The notes beneath the pieces were generated by a model. That model was not told the DNA's origin. It saw nothing but the letters and a program-made list of their open reading frames with translations, and made no database searches. This document shows, one piece after another, positions 25,492 through 33,939 of a stretch of 64,000 bases of DNA (the stretch's first letter is position 1; each line of letters starts with the position of its first letter). The position numbers and the translations under genes were made by a program. The DNA is from Aeromonas veronii (GTDB taxonomy: Bacteria > Pseudomonadota > Gammaproteobacteria > Enterobacterales > Aeromonadaceae). Location of the stretch: contig CP101033.1 of assembly GCA_041319085.1 (NCBI GenBank), positions 3,002,501 to 3,066,500 on the forward strand, written 5' to 3'.

Positions 25492-26654
25492 ACGAGACCC
25501 TGGTTGCAAAAGATGTGGTCGCACAAGATTACCGTCAGCTGGTTGAACAATTCGGTTCCCCCCTGCTGCTGCTCGACAAGGCAGCCGTCCGCAAACAGTA
25601 TCGGGCCCTGGCCGCCGCCCTGCCCGATGTACGATTGCACTATGCACTCAAACCCCTGCCCCATGAGGCGGTGGTCTCTGTCTTGAAGGAAGAGGGGGCC
25701 TGTTTCGATCTGGCCACCAACGGCGAAGTGGATCTGGTGCGCAGTCAGGGGGTTCGCCCGGGACGTTGCATTCATACCCATCCCATCAAGCGCGACAGCG
25801 ATATCCGTTACGCGCTGGAGTTCGGCTGCACCGTGTTTGTCTATGACAACCCGCTGGAGCTGGAAAAGTTCATTCCCTACAAGGACGAAGTGAAACTGCT
25901 GCTGCGGGTCAGCTTCCCCAACCCCGAGACCAAGGTCGATCTCTCCAAGAAGTTCGGCTGCACTCCGGAGCAGGCGCTGCCGCTGCTGCAACTGGCCCAC
26001 GCCAAGGGGATCAAGGTGATGGGGCTGTCGTTCCACGTCGGCTCCCAGGTACCCCACGCCCGTCGCCATGTGCAGGCCATCGACGCCTGCCGCGAGATCA
26101 TGGAGCAGGCCTGGGCGCTCGGGCTCAAGCCCTGGGTGCTGGATATCGGCGGCGGTTTCCCGGTCGATTATGAAGGGGGCGAGTTCGATATCGACGGCTT
26201 CTGCGCGCCGATCCGCGAAGCACTGGCCAAGCTGCCCGCTACCGTGCAGAAGATTGCCGAACCGGGCCGCTTTATCAGCGCGCCGGCCATGACTTCGGTA
26301 TCCAGCGTGATGGGCAAGGCCCACCGTGGCGACAAGATCTGGTACTACCTGGATGACGGTCTCTACGGCAGCTACAACGGCCAGCTCTATGACCACGTTA
26401 CCTATCCGGTGAGCACGCCTTATGCCTGTGGCGAGCAGCACAACTCGGTGCTCTCCGGCCCCACCTGCGACAGCGTGGATGTGATCCGCGATGGCATCAT
26501 GCTGCCGGATCTGGCTATCGGCGAGTTGGTGGTTGGCAAGGTGATGGGCGCCTACACCTGGGCCTCGGCCTCCACCTTCAACTTCTTCCCCAAGGCCAAC
26601 ATCCTCATTCTGGACAGCAGCCAGAAGGGGCAGAAGCTGGTGGCAGTAGCCTGA
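25488..26654 (+). CDS. Fold-III PLP-dependent ornithine/lysine decarboxylase
   Basis: A 388-residue enzyme of the alanine-racemase-fold decarboxylases. It removes CO2 from ornithine and/or lysine to give putrescine and/or cadaverine. Seen: PLP lysine K55 in YALKPLP, HVGSQ (PLP phosphate region), DIGGGFP, EPGRFISAPA, and SGPTCDSVD with the catalytic Cys supplied to the neighbouring active site of the dimer. This is the form found in eukaryotes and some bacteria rather than the large inducible SpeC/CadA type. Substrate preference cannot be assigned by eye. An overlapping upstream ORF may couple its translation. Confidence 0.88.
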   Translation: MNETLVAKDVVAQDYRQLVEQFGSPLLLLDKAAVRKQYRALAAALPDVRLHYALKPLPHEAVVSVLKEEGACFDLATNGEVDLVRSQGVRPGRCIHTHPIKRDSDIRYALEFGCTVFVYDNPLELEKFIPYKDEVKLLLRVSFPNPETKVDLSKKFGCTPEQALPLLQLAHAKGIKVMGLSFHVGSQVPHARRHVQAIDACREIMEQAWALGLKPWVLDIGGGFPVDYEGGEFDIDGFCAPIREALAKLPATVQKIAEPGRFISAPAMTSVSSVMGKAHRGDKIWYYLDDGLYGSYNGQLYDHVTYPVSTPYACGEQHNSVLSGPTCDSVDVIRDGIMLPDLAIGELVVGKVMGAYTWASASTFNFFPKANILILDSSQKGQKLVAVA

Positions 26655-26695
26655 GCACACCGCTCGCTCGCCAACAGGTTCACTGGGCAAAAACA

Positions 26696-26723
26696 AGAGG
26701 GGGAAGCTTGCGCTTCCCCCTCT
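26696..26723. terminator. Terminator between decarboxylase and antiporter genes
   Basis: AGAGGGGGAAGC pairs perfectly with GCTTCCCCCTCT across TTGC. It separates two convergent genes. Confidence 0.8.
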
Positions 26724-26742
26724 CTCATTTCACCAACCCCTA

Positions 26743-27711
26743 TCAGATAAACTGACTGGTCAGCAGCCAGCCGGTGTAGGCGACGAAGCAGGTGAGCAGC
26801 ACGCCCCCCTCCAACCGGTTGATACGGCCTTGTCCCTTGCGGCCCAGACACATCACCAGCAGCAGCAGGGTCAGCCCCATCATGATGCTCCAGTCACGGG
26901 TGAGCACCTCCGGCGCCACATCGAGCGGGTGGATGCCCGCCGCAATCCCCACCACCGCCAGGGTGTTGAACAGGTTGGAGCCGAGCACGTTGCCAAGGGC
27001 CAGATCATGCTCGTTCTTGCGAATGGCGATGAGGGACGAGGCCAACTCCGGCAGGGAGGTTCCCACCGCGACTATGGTGAGGCCAATCACCAGATCGCTG
27101 ATACCAAGCGCCTGAGCGATGGTCACCGCCCCCCAGACCAACAGGCGGGAAGCGCCGATCAGCAACACCAGCCCGACCACCAGCCAGAAGATGGCGCTCT
27201 TGAGGGACATCCCCTCGCTCTCGATATCCTCGGCGGTCTCGGTATCCAGCGCATCTCCCTTGCCATTCATGCCAGCCCAGATGGACCAGCCCATCAGGGC
27301 AACGAAGACGGCCCCCAGAATGACCGCATCCATCCGGCCCAGATGCCCATCAATCAGCAGGGCGCCGGAGAGCAGGGTAATACCGAGCAGAATGGGGATC
27401 TCCTTGCGTACTACCTGAGAGGCCACCGCGATAGGGCTGATCAGTGCCGTCAGACCCAGGATCAGCGCGATATTGGTGATGTTGGAGCCATAGGCATTAC
27501 CGAGCGCCAACCCGGGATTGCCCTGGGACGCCGCCAGTGCCGAGACCACCATCTCCGGTGCCGAAGTGCCAAAACCGATGATCACCATGCCGATCAGCAG
27601 CGGCGGCATCCCCGCATAACGGGCAGTGGCGGCAGCACCATCGACAAACTTGTCTGCACTCCAGACCAGCAGCGCCAGTCCGGCAATCAGGGCAACAAAA
27701 GCCAGGGTCAT
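26743..27711 (-). CDS. Calcium/sodium antiporter of the YrbG family
   Basis: A 322-residue cation exchanger from the ATG at 27711. The two alpha repeats that define the Ca2+:cation antiporter superfamily are visible: IIGFGTSAPEMVVSALAA...GNAYGSNITNIALILG in the first half and IVAVGTSLPELASSLIA...GNVLGSNLFNTLAVVG in the second. Their inverted membrane arrangement is known for the family. About ten helices; an acidic cytoplasmic loop (DALDTETAEDIESEGM) joins the halves. E. coli YrbG is the nearest relative I know. Confidence 0.88.
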   Translation of the reverse strand: MTLAFVALIAGLALLVWSADKFVDGAAATARYAGMPPLLIGMVIIGFGTSAPEMVVSALAASQGNPGLALGNAYGSNITNIALILGLTALISPIAVASQVVRKEIPILLGITLLSGALLIDGHLGRMDAVILGAVFVALMGWSIWAGMNGKGDALDTETAEDIESEGMSLKSAIFWLVVGLVLLIGASRLLVWGAVTIAQALGISDLVIGLTIVAVGTSLPELASSLIAIRKNEHDLALGNVLGSNLFNTLAVVGIAAGIHPLDVAPEVLTRDWSIMMGLTLLLLVMCLGRKGQGRINRLEGGVLLTCFVAYTGWLLTSQFI

Positions 27712-27837
27712 AGGATCTTCTTCTCTTATTATCTGCAACGAAGCGCCAGCCAAAACAGGCAGGCACCATGGGAAAGTGGCGCCAGTGTAGCTGTGCCGCC
27801 TCCCATTTCAAGGGGAAATCAAACCGTGATTAACATT

Positions 27838-28311
27838 TCACAGCCCAGCCAGCAGACTCGCGGCATCGGAAACCTCGAACTTGCCCGGCGCCTCCACAAA
27901 CAGCTGCTCGACCACGCCATCGTTGGCGATCAACGCAAAGCGCTGGGCACGGATGCCGCCAAAGGCGCCGGTATCCTTGGCCAGGCCCAGCGCCCGGGTC
28001 CAGCTGCCATCGCCATCTGCCAGCATGGTGATCGCCTCGGCATTCTGGGCCGTCTGCCAGGCCCGCATCACGAAGGCGTCGTTGACCGACAGACAACAGA
28101 TGGCATCCACCCCTTTGGCCATAAACTGATCGGCCAGCACCACGTAACCGGGCAGATGGGCATTGGAGCAGGTGGGAGTAAAGGCGCCGGGCACGGCAAA
28201 CAGCACCACTTTTTTACCGGCGAACAGCGTCTGGCTATCCCACAGCTGCTTGCCCTCGGCGGTGATAAAGGTAAATTCGCCCGCAGGCAGGGGTTGTCCT
28301 ACAGCAATCAT
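27838..28311 (-). CDS. Peroxiredoxin (Prx5-type)
   Basis: A 157-residue thiol peroxidase from the ATG at 28311. The active site PGAFTPTCS carries the peroxidatic Cys near residue 49. The remaining sequence (LPGYVVLADQFMAKGVDAICCLSVNDAFVMRAW) is typical of the Prx5/AhpE-like group that reduces hydrogen and alkyl peroxides with glutathione or thioredoxin. No glutaredoxin domain is fused, unlike the Haemophilus version. It is divergent from the adenylate-forming gene. Confidence 0.88.
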   Translation of the reverse strand: MIAVGQPLPAGEFTFITAEGKQLWDSQTLFAGKKVVLFAVPGAFTPTCSNAHLPGYVVLADQFMAKGVDAICCLSVNDAFVMRAWQTAQNAEAITMLADGDGSWTRALGLAKDTGAFGGIRAQRFALIANDGVVEQLFVEAPGKFEVSDAASLLAGL

Positions 28312-28467
28312 GATTTCTCGTCCTGAGTCGTGGTGGCAAGTGGCCAGTTTAACCCGATGTGACGAGCCATCCCAACCGGAACCGTGAGTCGGATCACCGA
28401 TGGCGGACGGGCATTTTCCCCTTGGGCAGACTACTCTTGAGCTGGTTTCACGGCGCCAGGAGGCCCC

Positions 28468-29394
28468 ATGCAACACTATTACGATGGTCTGGAAATTCGT
28501 CCCCCCGCCCTGCGCGAACAGCAGCAACTGGACCAGCTCAATCATCAGCTTACCCATGTCAGTCAATATTGCGCCGGTTACTCCAGCGCCTATCGCCAGT
28601 GTCGCCTCGAGGATCTGGCAGAGCTGGCCACCCTGCCCTTGCTGGACAGCAAAGAACTGTTTGCCGCCCAGCAGGCTCACCCCCCCTTTGCCGGTCTCAC
28701 CGGCCGACCAGCCAGTCAGGCGCTGCGGGTCTTCTCATGTCCGGGCCAGCTGGCCATCCCCGAATATGCCGGGGCAGACTGGTGGGGCGCCACCCGGGCG
28801 CTGTTTGCCGCCGGTTTCAAGGCGGGAGAGGTGATGCTCAACGGCCACGACTATCACGCTGGCCCCACCGCTTTTATCTTCGATAACGGAGCCCGCCAGC
28901 TGGGCGCCCCCGTGGTGCCTTGCGGGCCACACGATACCCAGCGCCAGCTGGAGGCACTGCTTCGCTATCAACCCACCGGCTACGTCGGTCCGCTGGTGAC
29001 CCTGCTCGACCTGCTGGAGGCGGCCGAAGCGGCGGAGATCCCGAGCGACTCGCTGCGCCGCGCCCTATTGTGCGAAGCCACCCATCCTGAAACCGCGCCG
29101 CTGCGCGCCATTCACGGCATTGCGGCCCTCAACTGTCTGGTGTGGCAGGATGTAGGGGTAGTGGCCTACGAGAGTCAGCCCGGTCAGGGCTTTATCGTCA
29201 ACGAGAGCTGCATTGTCGAGATCATCGATCCCGCCAGCGGCAACCCCGTGAGTGGCGACGAGACCGGCCAACTGGTGGTGACCCGGCTCGATCTGGAGTA
29301 TCCCCTGCTGCGCCTCGTCACCGACTGGCAGGGCCACTGGCTCGCCAAGCCGAGCGCTTGCGGGCGCACCAACCGGCGCCTCAAGCTGGTGTAG
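28468..29394 (+). CDS. Short phenylacetate-CoA ligase-like adenylate-forming protein
   Basis: A 308-residue protein resembling the N-terminal part of PaaK-type ligases: HYYDGLEIRPPALREQQQLDQLNHQL at the start, then LPLLDSKELF, a degenerate Ser/Thr/Gly loop (TGRPASQALRVFSCPG), YVGPLVTLLDLLEAA, and GQLVVTRLDLEYPLLRLVTDW (the hinge region). PaaK proteins usually have about 430 residues; this one stops at the hinge and lacks the mobile C-terminal domain with the catalytic lysine. It may make only an adenylate or act on a carrier; substrate unknown. Confidence 0.65.
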   Translation: MQHYYDGLEIRPPALREQQQLDQLNHQLTHVSQYCAGYSSAYRQCRLEDLAELATLPLLDSKELFAAQQAHPPFAGLTGRPASQALRVFSCPGQLAIPEYAGADWWGATRALFAAGFKAGEVMLNGHDYHAGPTAFIFDNGARQLGAPVVPCGPHDTQRQLEALLRYQPTGYVGPLVTLLDLLEAAEAAEIPSDSLRRALLCEATHPETAPLRAIHGIAALNCLVWQDVGVVAYESQPGQGFIVNESCIVEIIDPASGNPVSGDETGQLVVTRLDLEYPLLRLVTDWQGHWLAKPSACGRTNRRLKLV

Positions 29395-29428
29395 CAACTC
29401 AAACAGATGCACAAATGCACAAATGCAA

Positions 29429-29455
29429 ACGGGCAGCCATCAGGCTGCCCGTCTT
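29429..29455. terminator. Terminator after the adenylate-forming gene
   Basis: ACGGGCAGCC pairs with GGCTGCCCGT, followed by CTTGTC. A small direct repeat ACAAATGC (x2) precedes it. Confidence 0.7.
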
Positions 29456-29485
29456 GTCTCTGGCGAGGAGAAGGTCTGAAATTGG

Positions 29486-29968
29486 TCAGCGCCTCGCCTG
29501 CCAGGTGGCGATGGCGAGCAGGGAGTCGGGGGTAAATTCGTTGGCGCGCTCGGCAATCTCGGCCAGGCTCATCCAGTGCACCGCGCTCACCTCTTCGGCC
29601 TGCAGCTGCAACGGCCCCTGATAGCGACAACTGAAGAGACCGCCCCAGACCCGATAGCCCGCCCCTTCGGCATAAAAACTGCCAAAGCCCTGCAGGGGGA
29701 CATCGGCAATGCCCAGCTCCTCGGCCAGCTCGCGCCGGGCGGAGAGTTCCATCTCCTCACCGGTCGTGACCACACCACCGGCGCAGGCATCCAGCATGCC
29801 GGGGCAGAAATCCTTGCTGAGGGTGCGCCGCTGCACCAGGATCCGATCCGCGTCGTCGAGCACCAGAATATAGCTGGCGCGATGGCAGAGATTCTCCCGC
29901 CGCACCTTGGCTCGCTCGGCCACGCCAATCACCCGGTTATCCTCGTCCACCACATCAACCCATTCCAC
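29486..29968 (-). CDS. yfcD: Nudix hydrolase, YfcD type
   Basis: A 160-residue Nudix protein. The complete Nudix box is present: GVVTTGEEMELSARRELAEELGI (about 64-86), giving Gx5Ex7REuAEExGu with the metal-binding Glu residues. The start MEWVDVVDEDNRVIGVAERAKVRRENLCHRASYILVLD and the IPP-isomerase-like layout fit E. coli YfcD. It should hydrolyse a nucleoside-diphosphate-linked compound, not identified. Between its start and the IS element at 30066 (about 90 bases) nothing else is seen. Confidence 0.85.
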   Translation of the reverse strand: MEWVDVVDEDNRVIGVAERAKVRRENLCHRASYILVLDDADRILVQRRTLSKDFCPGMLDACAGGVVTTGEEMELSARRELAEELGIADVPLQGFGSFYAEGAGYRVWGGLFSCRYQGPLQLQAEEVSAVHWMSLAEIAERANEFTPDSLLAIATWQARR

Positions 29969-30065
29969 GCACAGGCCCTTTCGTTTGTTCCATTCAAGCC
30001 CGCAGTATATCGGTGCAGCTCGTTGTCATGGCACTACTTTTTCGGCCGGAGCCCCCCTTTTATGG

Positions 30066-31365
30066 GGTTCTTCGCGGAAGCGTGGGGAAGAGTAAGTTGA
30101 CAGACAGGGTTCGGGTAAACTGGTAGTCGCCAAACAACCGGACTCCCTTACCCTGCTGTCGCTATGCATCATATTGATTTTGCCTCGTTCTGGCCAGGTT
30201 ACGACGTTTCTGTACATCGCCGCTCTGCCACACAAATCACATTGGCTCTTGAGCCTCTCGCCAATCATCTACCGCTCTGTGGTCAGTGCCATCAGCCCTG
30301 TCCACTCATCCATGACCGCCGAATGCGCACAGTTCGTGACCGTGACCTCTTTGAACTTCGCGTACATCTGCAAGTCCCCGTCCGTCGGGTTGACTGCCTG
30401 CGTTGTGGTCGGGTTTCTGAGCATATCGATTGGTTACCCCCAGCTCCCGGTTGACACAGCGATTGCTGCGCTGGGTAGAGGCCTTGCTTGAGCTGATGCC
30501 TATCAGTCATGTCAGCCAGCTCACCGGACTGCACTGGCATACCATCAAGGCCATCGACAAGCGTCGGCTACAGGCCAGTGTTGGCACCTTTGAGCCCGGC
30601 TCGGTGCGGCGCCTGGTGATGGATGAATTCGCCCTGCATAAAGGCCACCGCTATGCCACAGTGATCATGGATGCTGAACGGACTCGCGTTTTGTGGGTGG
30701 GGCATGGCAACAGCCGAGAGGCTATTCGCCCCTTTTTCGAGCTGATGGGCGAACGATGCCAACAGATTGAAGCGGTGGCCATGGACATGAACTCCGCCTT
30801 CGATCTGGAAGTGAAACAGCACTGTCCACAGGCGGAGGTGGTGTATGACTTGTTCCATGTGGTGGCCGGTTATGGCCGCAAAGTGCTCGACCGAATTCGG
30901 GTGGATCAAGCCAATGCATTAAAGCATGACAAGCCGGCTCGCAAGGTCGTCAAGCTGGCGCGTTGGCTACTCCTGCGCAATCGAGAAAATCTCAAGGAAG
31001 ACCAGGCGGTGAAATTACAAGAGCTATTGGAAGCCAATAAGCCCTTGGCGACAGCATATGTTCTCAAGGAGGCCCTGAAGGAAATCTGGTACGCCCCGAG
31101 CGTCAGGGAAGGTTGGCGACGATGGAAGGCCTGGATGCGGCAAGCGAAGGAAAGTGGCCTGGAGCCCTTAGAGCGTTTTGCCAAAAACCTTCGCCGTTAC
31201 ACCCGGGGGATTTTGGCTAGCGCAATCTTTCCCATGCACACCAGCCTGCTGGAGGGCGTGAATAATCGGATCAAGGTGATCAAACGCATGGCTTATGGAT
31301 TTCGGGACTCAGAATACTTTTTCCTGAAAATCAAGGCCGCCTTCCCCGGAAAGACGCGATGAACC
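30066..31365 (+). mobile_element. ISL3-family insertion sequence with 8-bp target duplication
   Basis: A 1300-bp element. The left end begins GGTTCTTCGCG (30066) and the right end closes CGCGATGAACC (31365), inverted repeats with one mismatch in the first 11 bases, as in ISL3. The 8 bases on each side, 30058-30065 and 31366-31373, are both TTTTATGG. The intact duplication indicates recent arrival. Confidence 0.92.
30164..31362 (+). pseudogene. ISL3-family transposase, frameshifted at a C5 run
   Basis: Two overlapping frames make one transposase. The first (30164-30450) starts MHHIDFASFWPGYDV and carries the N-terminal zinc-binding region LCGQCHQPCPLIHDRR...DCLRCGR. The second continues RLTQRLLRWVEALLELM to 31362 with the ISL3 DDE domain (VMDEFALHKGHRYATVIMD, VAMDMNSAF, and SLLEGVNNRIKVIKRMAYGFRD with the last acidic residue). 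The break is at C5 (30437-30441); one extra C joins them as ...DWLPPSSRLTQ. Either the copy is dead, a real slippage site exists, or the run was undercalled. Confidence 0.85.
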
Positions 31366-31479
31366 TTTTATGGTGCCCTTCGCCATAATGAGGATTCATG
31401 CAAATCTTTATAAACCGTCATCTCGGTGTCATCGACCGACACCATAGTGTGGCCTGTCCAGGCAATCAGGGAACTTGTG

Positions 31480-31698
31480 ATGAAGGTGTTCAAGCAGTTA
31501 TCCCCACGGCAGATCGCTCGCTACATCAAGAGCTTTCACCGAGGCTATTTTGCCATCGAGTCGCTGGGGACATTTGAATTCAACGCAGGCAGGATCAGCC
31601 TCCATGGCCTGACCTGCCGCCAGCGGCTGAGGCTGGCCCGCCAGATCAATCAGGCCATCAGCCAGCTTCGTCACAACGCCCCCTTGCCGGACATGTGA
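31480..31698 (+). CDS. Small basic protein of unknown function
   Basis: A 72-residue protein (MKVFKQLSPRQIARYIKSFH...) with many Arg/Lys, codon use like its neighbours and a GGGAA element before the ATG at 31480. Helical N- and C-terminal parts flank GYFAIESLGTFEFNAGRISL. I do not recognise a family. The frame is open upstream to 31426, but no better start is seen. It lies about 110 bases from the ISL3 element. Confidence 0.55.
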   Translation: MKVFKQLSPRQIARYIKSFHRGYFAIESLGTFEFNAGRISLHGLTCRQRLRLARQINQAISQLRHNAPLPDM

Positions 31699-31750
31699 GT
31701 CAAAGGGTCTTGCCCTACTGTCTGTTGTGCAACCATGCTTTGCCCGCCGG

Positions 31751-32065
31751 CTAGTCGCCGCGCGGGCCGTTTTCGATGTCGGTGATGATGCCGTTGCGCA
31801 CCGTCACGAAGCGCATGAACTCGTTCTTGCCGAAGTTGTAGGTCCAGCGTTCGCCATACCTGACCTGGATCAGGTTGCCAAACTGGTTCTCCTCGTTGCG
31901 ACTGAGCTCTTCTCGCAGCATGGGCTCACCGCACTTGAGCAGCATCTCGGCGGTGGTGTCGCCCTCGGTGATCAGGGCGTTCTTGCAGCGCATGGCATCG
32001 GCACTGGCCGGAATGCTCAGCAGCAACAGGGACAGCCCCGCTACCATATTCATCTTTTTGCTCAT
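31751..32065 (-). CDS. Secreted DUF2845 protein
   Basis: A 104-residue protein from the ATG at 32065, which follows GAGAAGGAGAACC. It has a signal peptide (MSKKMNMVAGLSLLLLSIPASADA) and a short mature part with two cysteines (MRCKNALITEGDTTAEMLLKCGEP) likely forming a disulfide, then WTYNFGKNEFMRFVTVRNGIITDIENG. The pattern fits DUF2845, a periplasmic family of unknown role. Confidence 0.75.
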   Translation of the reverse strand: MSKKMNMVAGLSLLLLSIPASADAMRCKNALITEGDTTAEMLLKCGEPMLREELSRNEENQFGNLIQVRYGERWTYNFGKNEFMRFVTVRNGIITDIENGPRGD

Positions 32066-32204
32066 CGGGTTCTCCTTCTCCGGTCGCATGAGTCGCAGTA
32101 TGCCTGTTCCCGTTACTGAAAAAACCAGTCAATGGCGCAAAAGAGCCGCCATTTTCTGCTCCACAGCCCGCAGGCCGCGACACATGCTGGCTATCGCATC
32201 GCAC

Positions 32205-32234
32205 CAAAAACAAACGGCGACCCGAGGGTCGCCG
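32205..32234 (-). terminator. Terminator of fklB
   Basis: On the minus strand CGGCGACC pairs with GGTCGCCG and is followed by TTTGTTTTTGG. Confidence 0.8.
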
Positions 32235-32254
32235 TCTGCATCAAGCCCGCAGGA

Positions 32255-32866
32255 TCACAGGATATCCAGCAACTCGACTTCAAATACCAGTGCAGAGTAG
32301 GGCGGGATGGAGCCCGCGCCACGGGCACCGTAGGCCAGATCGTGGGGGATGTAGAGCTTCCACTTGGAACCAACCGGCATCAGCTGCAGCGCTTCAACCC
32401 AGCCAGCGATCACGCCGGTCACCGGGAACTCGGCCGGCTGGCCGCGAGCGACGGAGCTGTCGAATACGCCGCCGTGGGTGAAGGTACCGTGGTAGTGCAC
32501 GCGCACGGACTGACCGGCTACCGGAACGGCACCGTTGCCTTCGACCAGCACTTCGTATTGCAGACCGGAGTCGGTCACGTTCACATCGTCGCGCTTGGCG
32601 TTATCAGCCAGGAAGGCTTCGCCGTCAGCAGCGGCGGCCTTGGCAACGGCTTCCTGCTCTTCTTGCATGCGTGCAGTGATCACCTGGAAGGCATCATTGA
32701 TATCGTCACGGCTGACCGCGAACTCCAGACCATTCAGGGCATCTGCCAAGCCTTGTTGCAGGGCCGGGATATCCAGACCGGCGAAAGCTTGCTGCGCTAG
32801 CTGATCACCCATGTTGCGGCCGATGCCATAGCTGGCCTTCTGTTCGATAGAGTCGTATTGGGACAT
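32255..32866 (-). CDS. fklB: FKBP-type peptidyl-prolyl isomerase FklB
   Basis: A 203-residue prolyl isomerase matching E. coli FklB (FKBP22) in length and order. Residues about 1-85 form the helical dimerisation domain (YGIGRNMGDQLAQQAFAGLDIPALQQGLADAL). The FKBP domain follows: VRVHYHGTFTHGGVFDSSVARGQPAEFPVTGVIAGWVEALQLMPVGSKWKLYIPHDLAYG then IPPYSALVFEVELLDI. It catalyses cis-trans isomerisation of Xaa-Pro bonds in folding proteins. No signal peptide, so cytoplasmic. Confidence 0.93.
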   Translation of the reverse strand: MSQYDSIEQKASYGIGRNMGDQLAQQAFAGLDIPALQQGLADALNGLEFAVSRDDINDAFQVITARMQEEQEAVAKAAAADGEAFLADNAKRDDVNVTDSGLQYEVLVEGNGAVPVAGQSVRVHYHGTFTHGGVFDSSVARGQPAEFPVTGVIAGWVEALQLMPVGSKWKLYIPHDLAYGARGAGSIPPYSALVFEVELLDIL

Positions 32867-33053
32867 TGAGATGTTACTCCAGATCCAAGTAATAAAGAGG
32901 CGGGATAATATCAGACTTTTGGCCGGGGTGCTGCCGGAGGCGCCCCTGATTTCCCCGTCAGTGGGAGGAACTTCACATCTGTCCCTCATCCCCGGCCCTT
33001 CTCCCACGAGGGGAGAAGGGAGAAGAGTGATGCATCACTCTTTATCAGGTTCG

Positions 33054-33165
33054 ATCCAGCAAGGCTCTGACCGCGGCCACCTTGGCACCATCGGTGATAT
33101 TGACCCGACCATCGTCCGAGGTGCCCATATTGACGCTATACGGAGGGACACCATGCCACCGCGCT
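33054..33165 (-). repeat. Diverged duplicate of the cutC 3' end
   Basis: This stretch repeats the end of cutC (about 33182-33293) with an offset of 128 bases and roughly 85% identity. On the minus strand it reads MGTSDDGRVNITDGAKVAAV then RALLDRT-stop, nearly the same as the true CutC end, but a length difference near GGMV puts its two halves in different frames. Upstream of it, 32867-33053 holds a CCCTTCTCCC...GGGAGAAGGG palindrome (about 32984-33023) and no gene. Confidence 0.75.
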
Positions 33166-33172
33166 GCGTTCC

Positions 33173-33898
33173 TCACGCCTTGTCGAGCAGAGCTCTGACA
33201 GCTGCGACCTTGGTGCCATCGGTGATATTGACCCGGCCATCGTCCGAGGTGCCCATATTGACGCCATGGGGTACCATGCCACCGCGCCAGCCCATGCCGG
33301 ACATATGCACTTCGCTCACCCCGGTGAACTCGATGATGGTGCGCACGTTGTCGGCATTGACCCCGGCGCCCGGCATCAGGCTGGCACGCCCCGCCAGCGC
33401 CTGTTGCATCGCCTGCAGGGTTTCCAGCCCCGCCAACGCGGTCGGCGCATGGCCGGAGCTCAGAATGCGCTCGCAGCCAGCAGACACGATGGTCTCCAGA
33501 TCGGCGCGCCAGTCGGAGGAGAGGTCGATGGCGCGATGGAAGGTGACCCCCAACGGGCCGGCGGCATCCACCAGCTGTTTGAGCTTGGCAGCAGGCACCC
33601 GCCCCTTCTCATCCAGCAGACCGACCACCACCCCTTGCAGACCGGCAGAACGTGCCGCCGCGATATCTTGCAGCATCATCTCGAACTCGCCGTCGTTGAA
33701 GCAAAAATCCCCGGCGCGCGGGCGGATCATGGCGTACACCGGCACGCTGGCGTGGCGGGCAGCCAGCTGCATAAAGCCGCAGGAGGGGGTCAGACCACCC
33801 AGACCCAGCGCAGAGCAGAGCTCGATGCGATCCGCCCCGGACCGCTCTGCGGTGAACAGGGATTCCAGGTTGTCGATACAGATTTCAAGACGGGTCAT
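33173..33898 (-). CDS. cutC: CutC-family protein
   Basis: A 241-residue TIM-barrel protein from the ATG at 33898, after AAGGAG. Family blocks: LEICIDNLESLFTAERSGADRIELCSALGLGGLTPS, VYAMIRPRAGDFCF, VTFHRAID, ERILSSGHAPTA, LMPGAGVNADN. CutC was first linked to copper tolerance in E. coli, but its biochemical role is unsettled. It lies 41 bases downstream of nagK on the same strand, probably one transcript. A diverged copy of its 3' end lies just beyond its stop. Confidence 0.92.
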   Translation of the reverse strand: MTRLEICIDNLESLFTAERSGADRIELCSALGLGGLTPSCGFMQLAARHASVPVYAMIRPRAGDFCFNDGEFEMMLQDIAAARSAGLQGVVVGLLDEKGRVPAAKLKQLVDAAGPLGVTFHRAIDLSSDWRADLETIVSAGCERILSSGHAPTALAGLETLQAMQQALAGRASLMPGAGVNADNVRTIIEFTGVSEVHMSGMGWRGGMVPHGVNMGTSDDGRVNITDGTKVAAVRALLDKA

Positions 33899-33939
33899 GA
33901 GGACTCCTTTTTCGGGGAGATCAGACCCCACATCTGATC

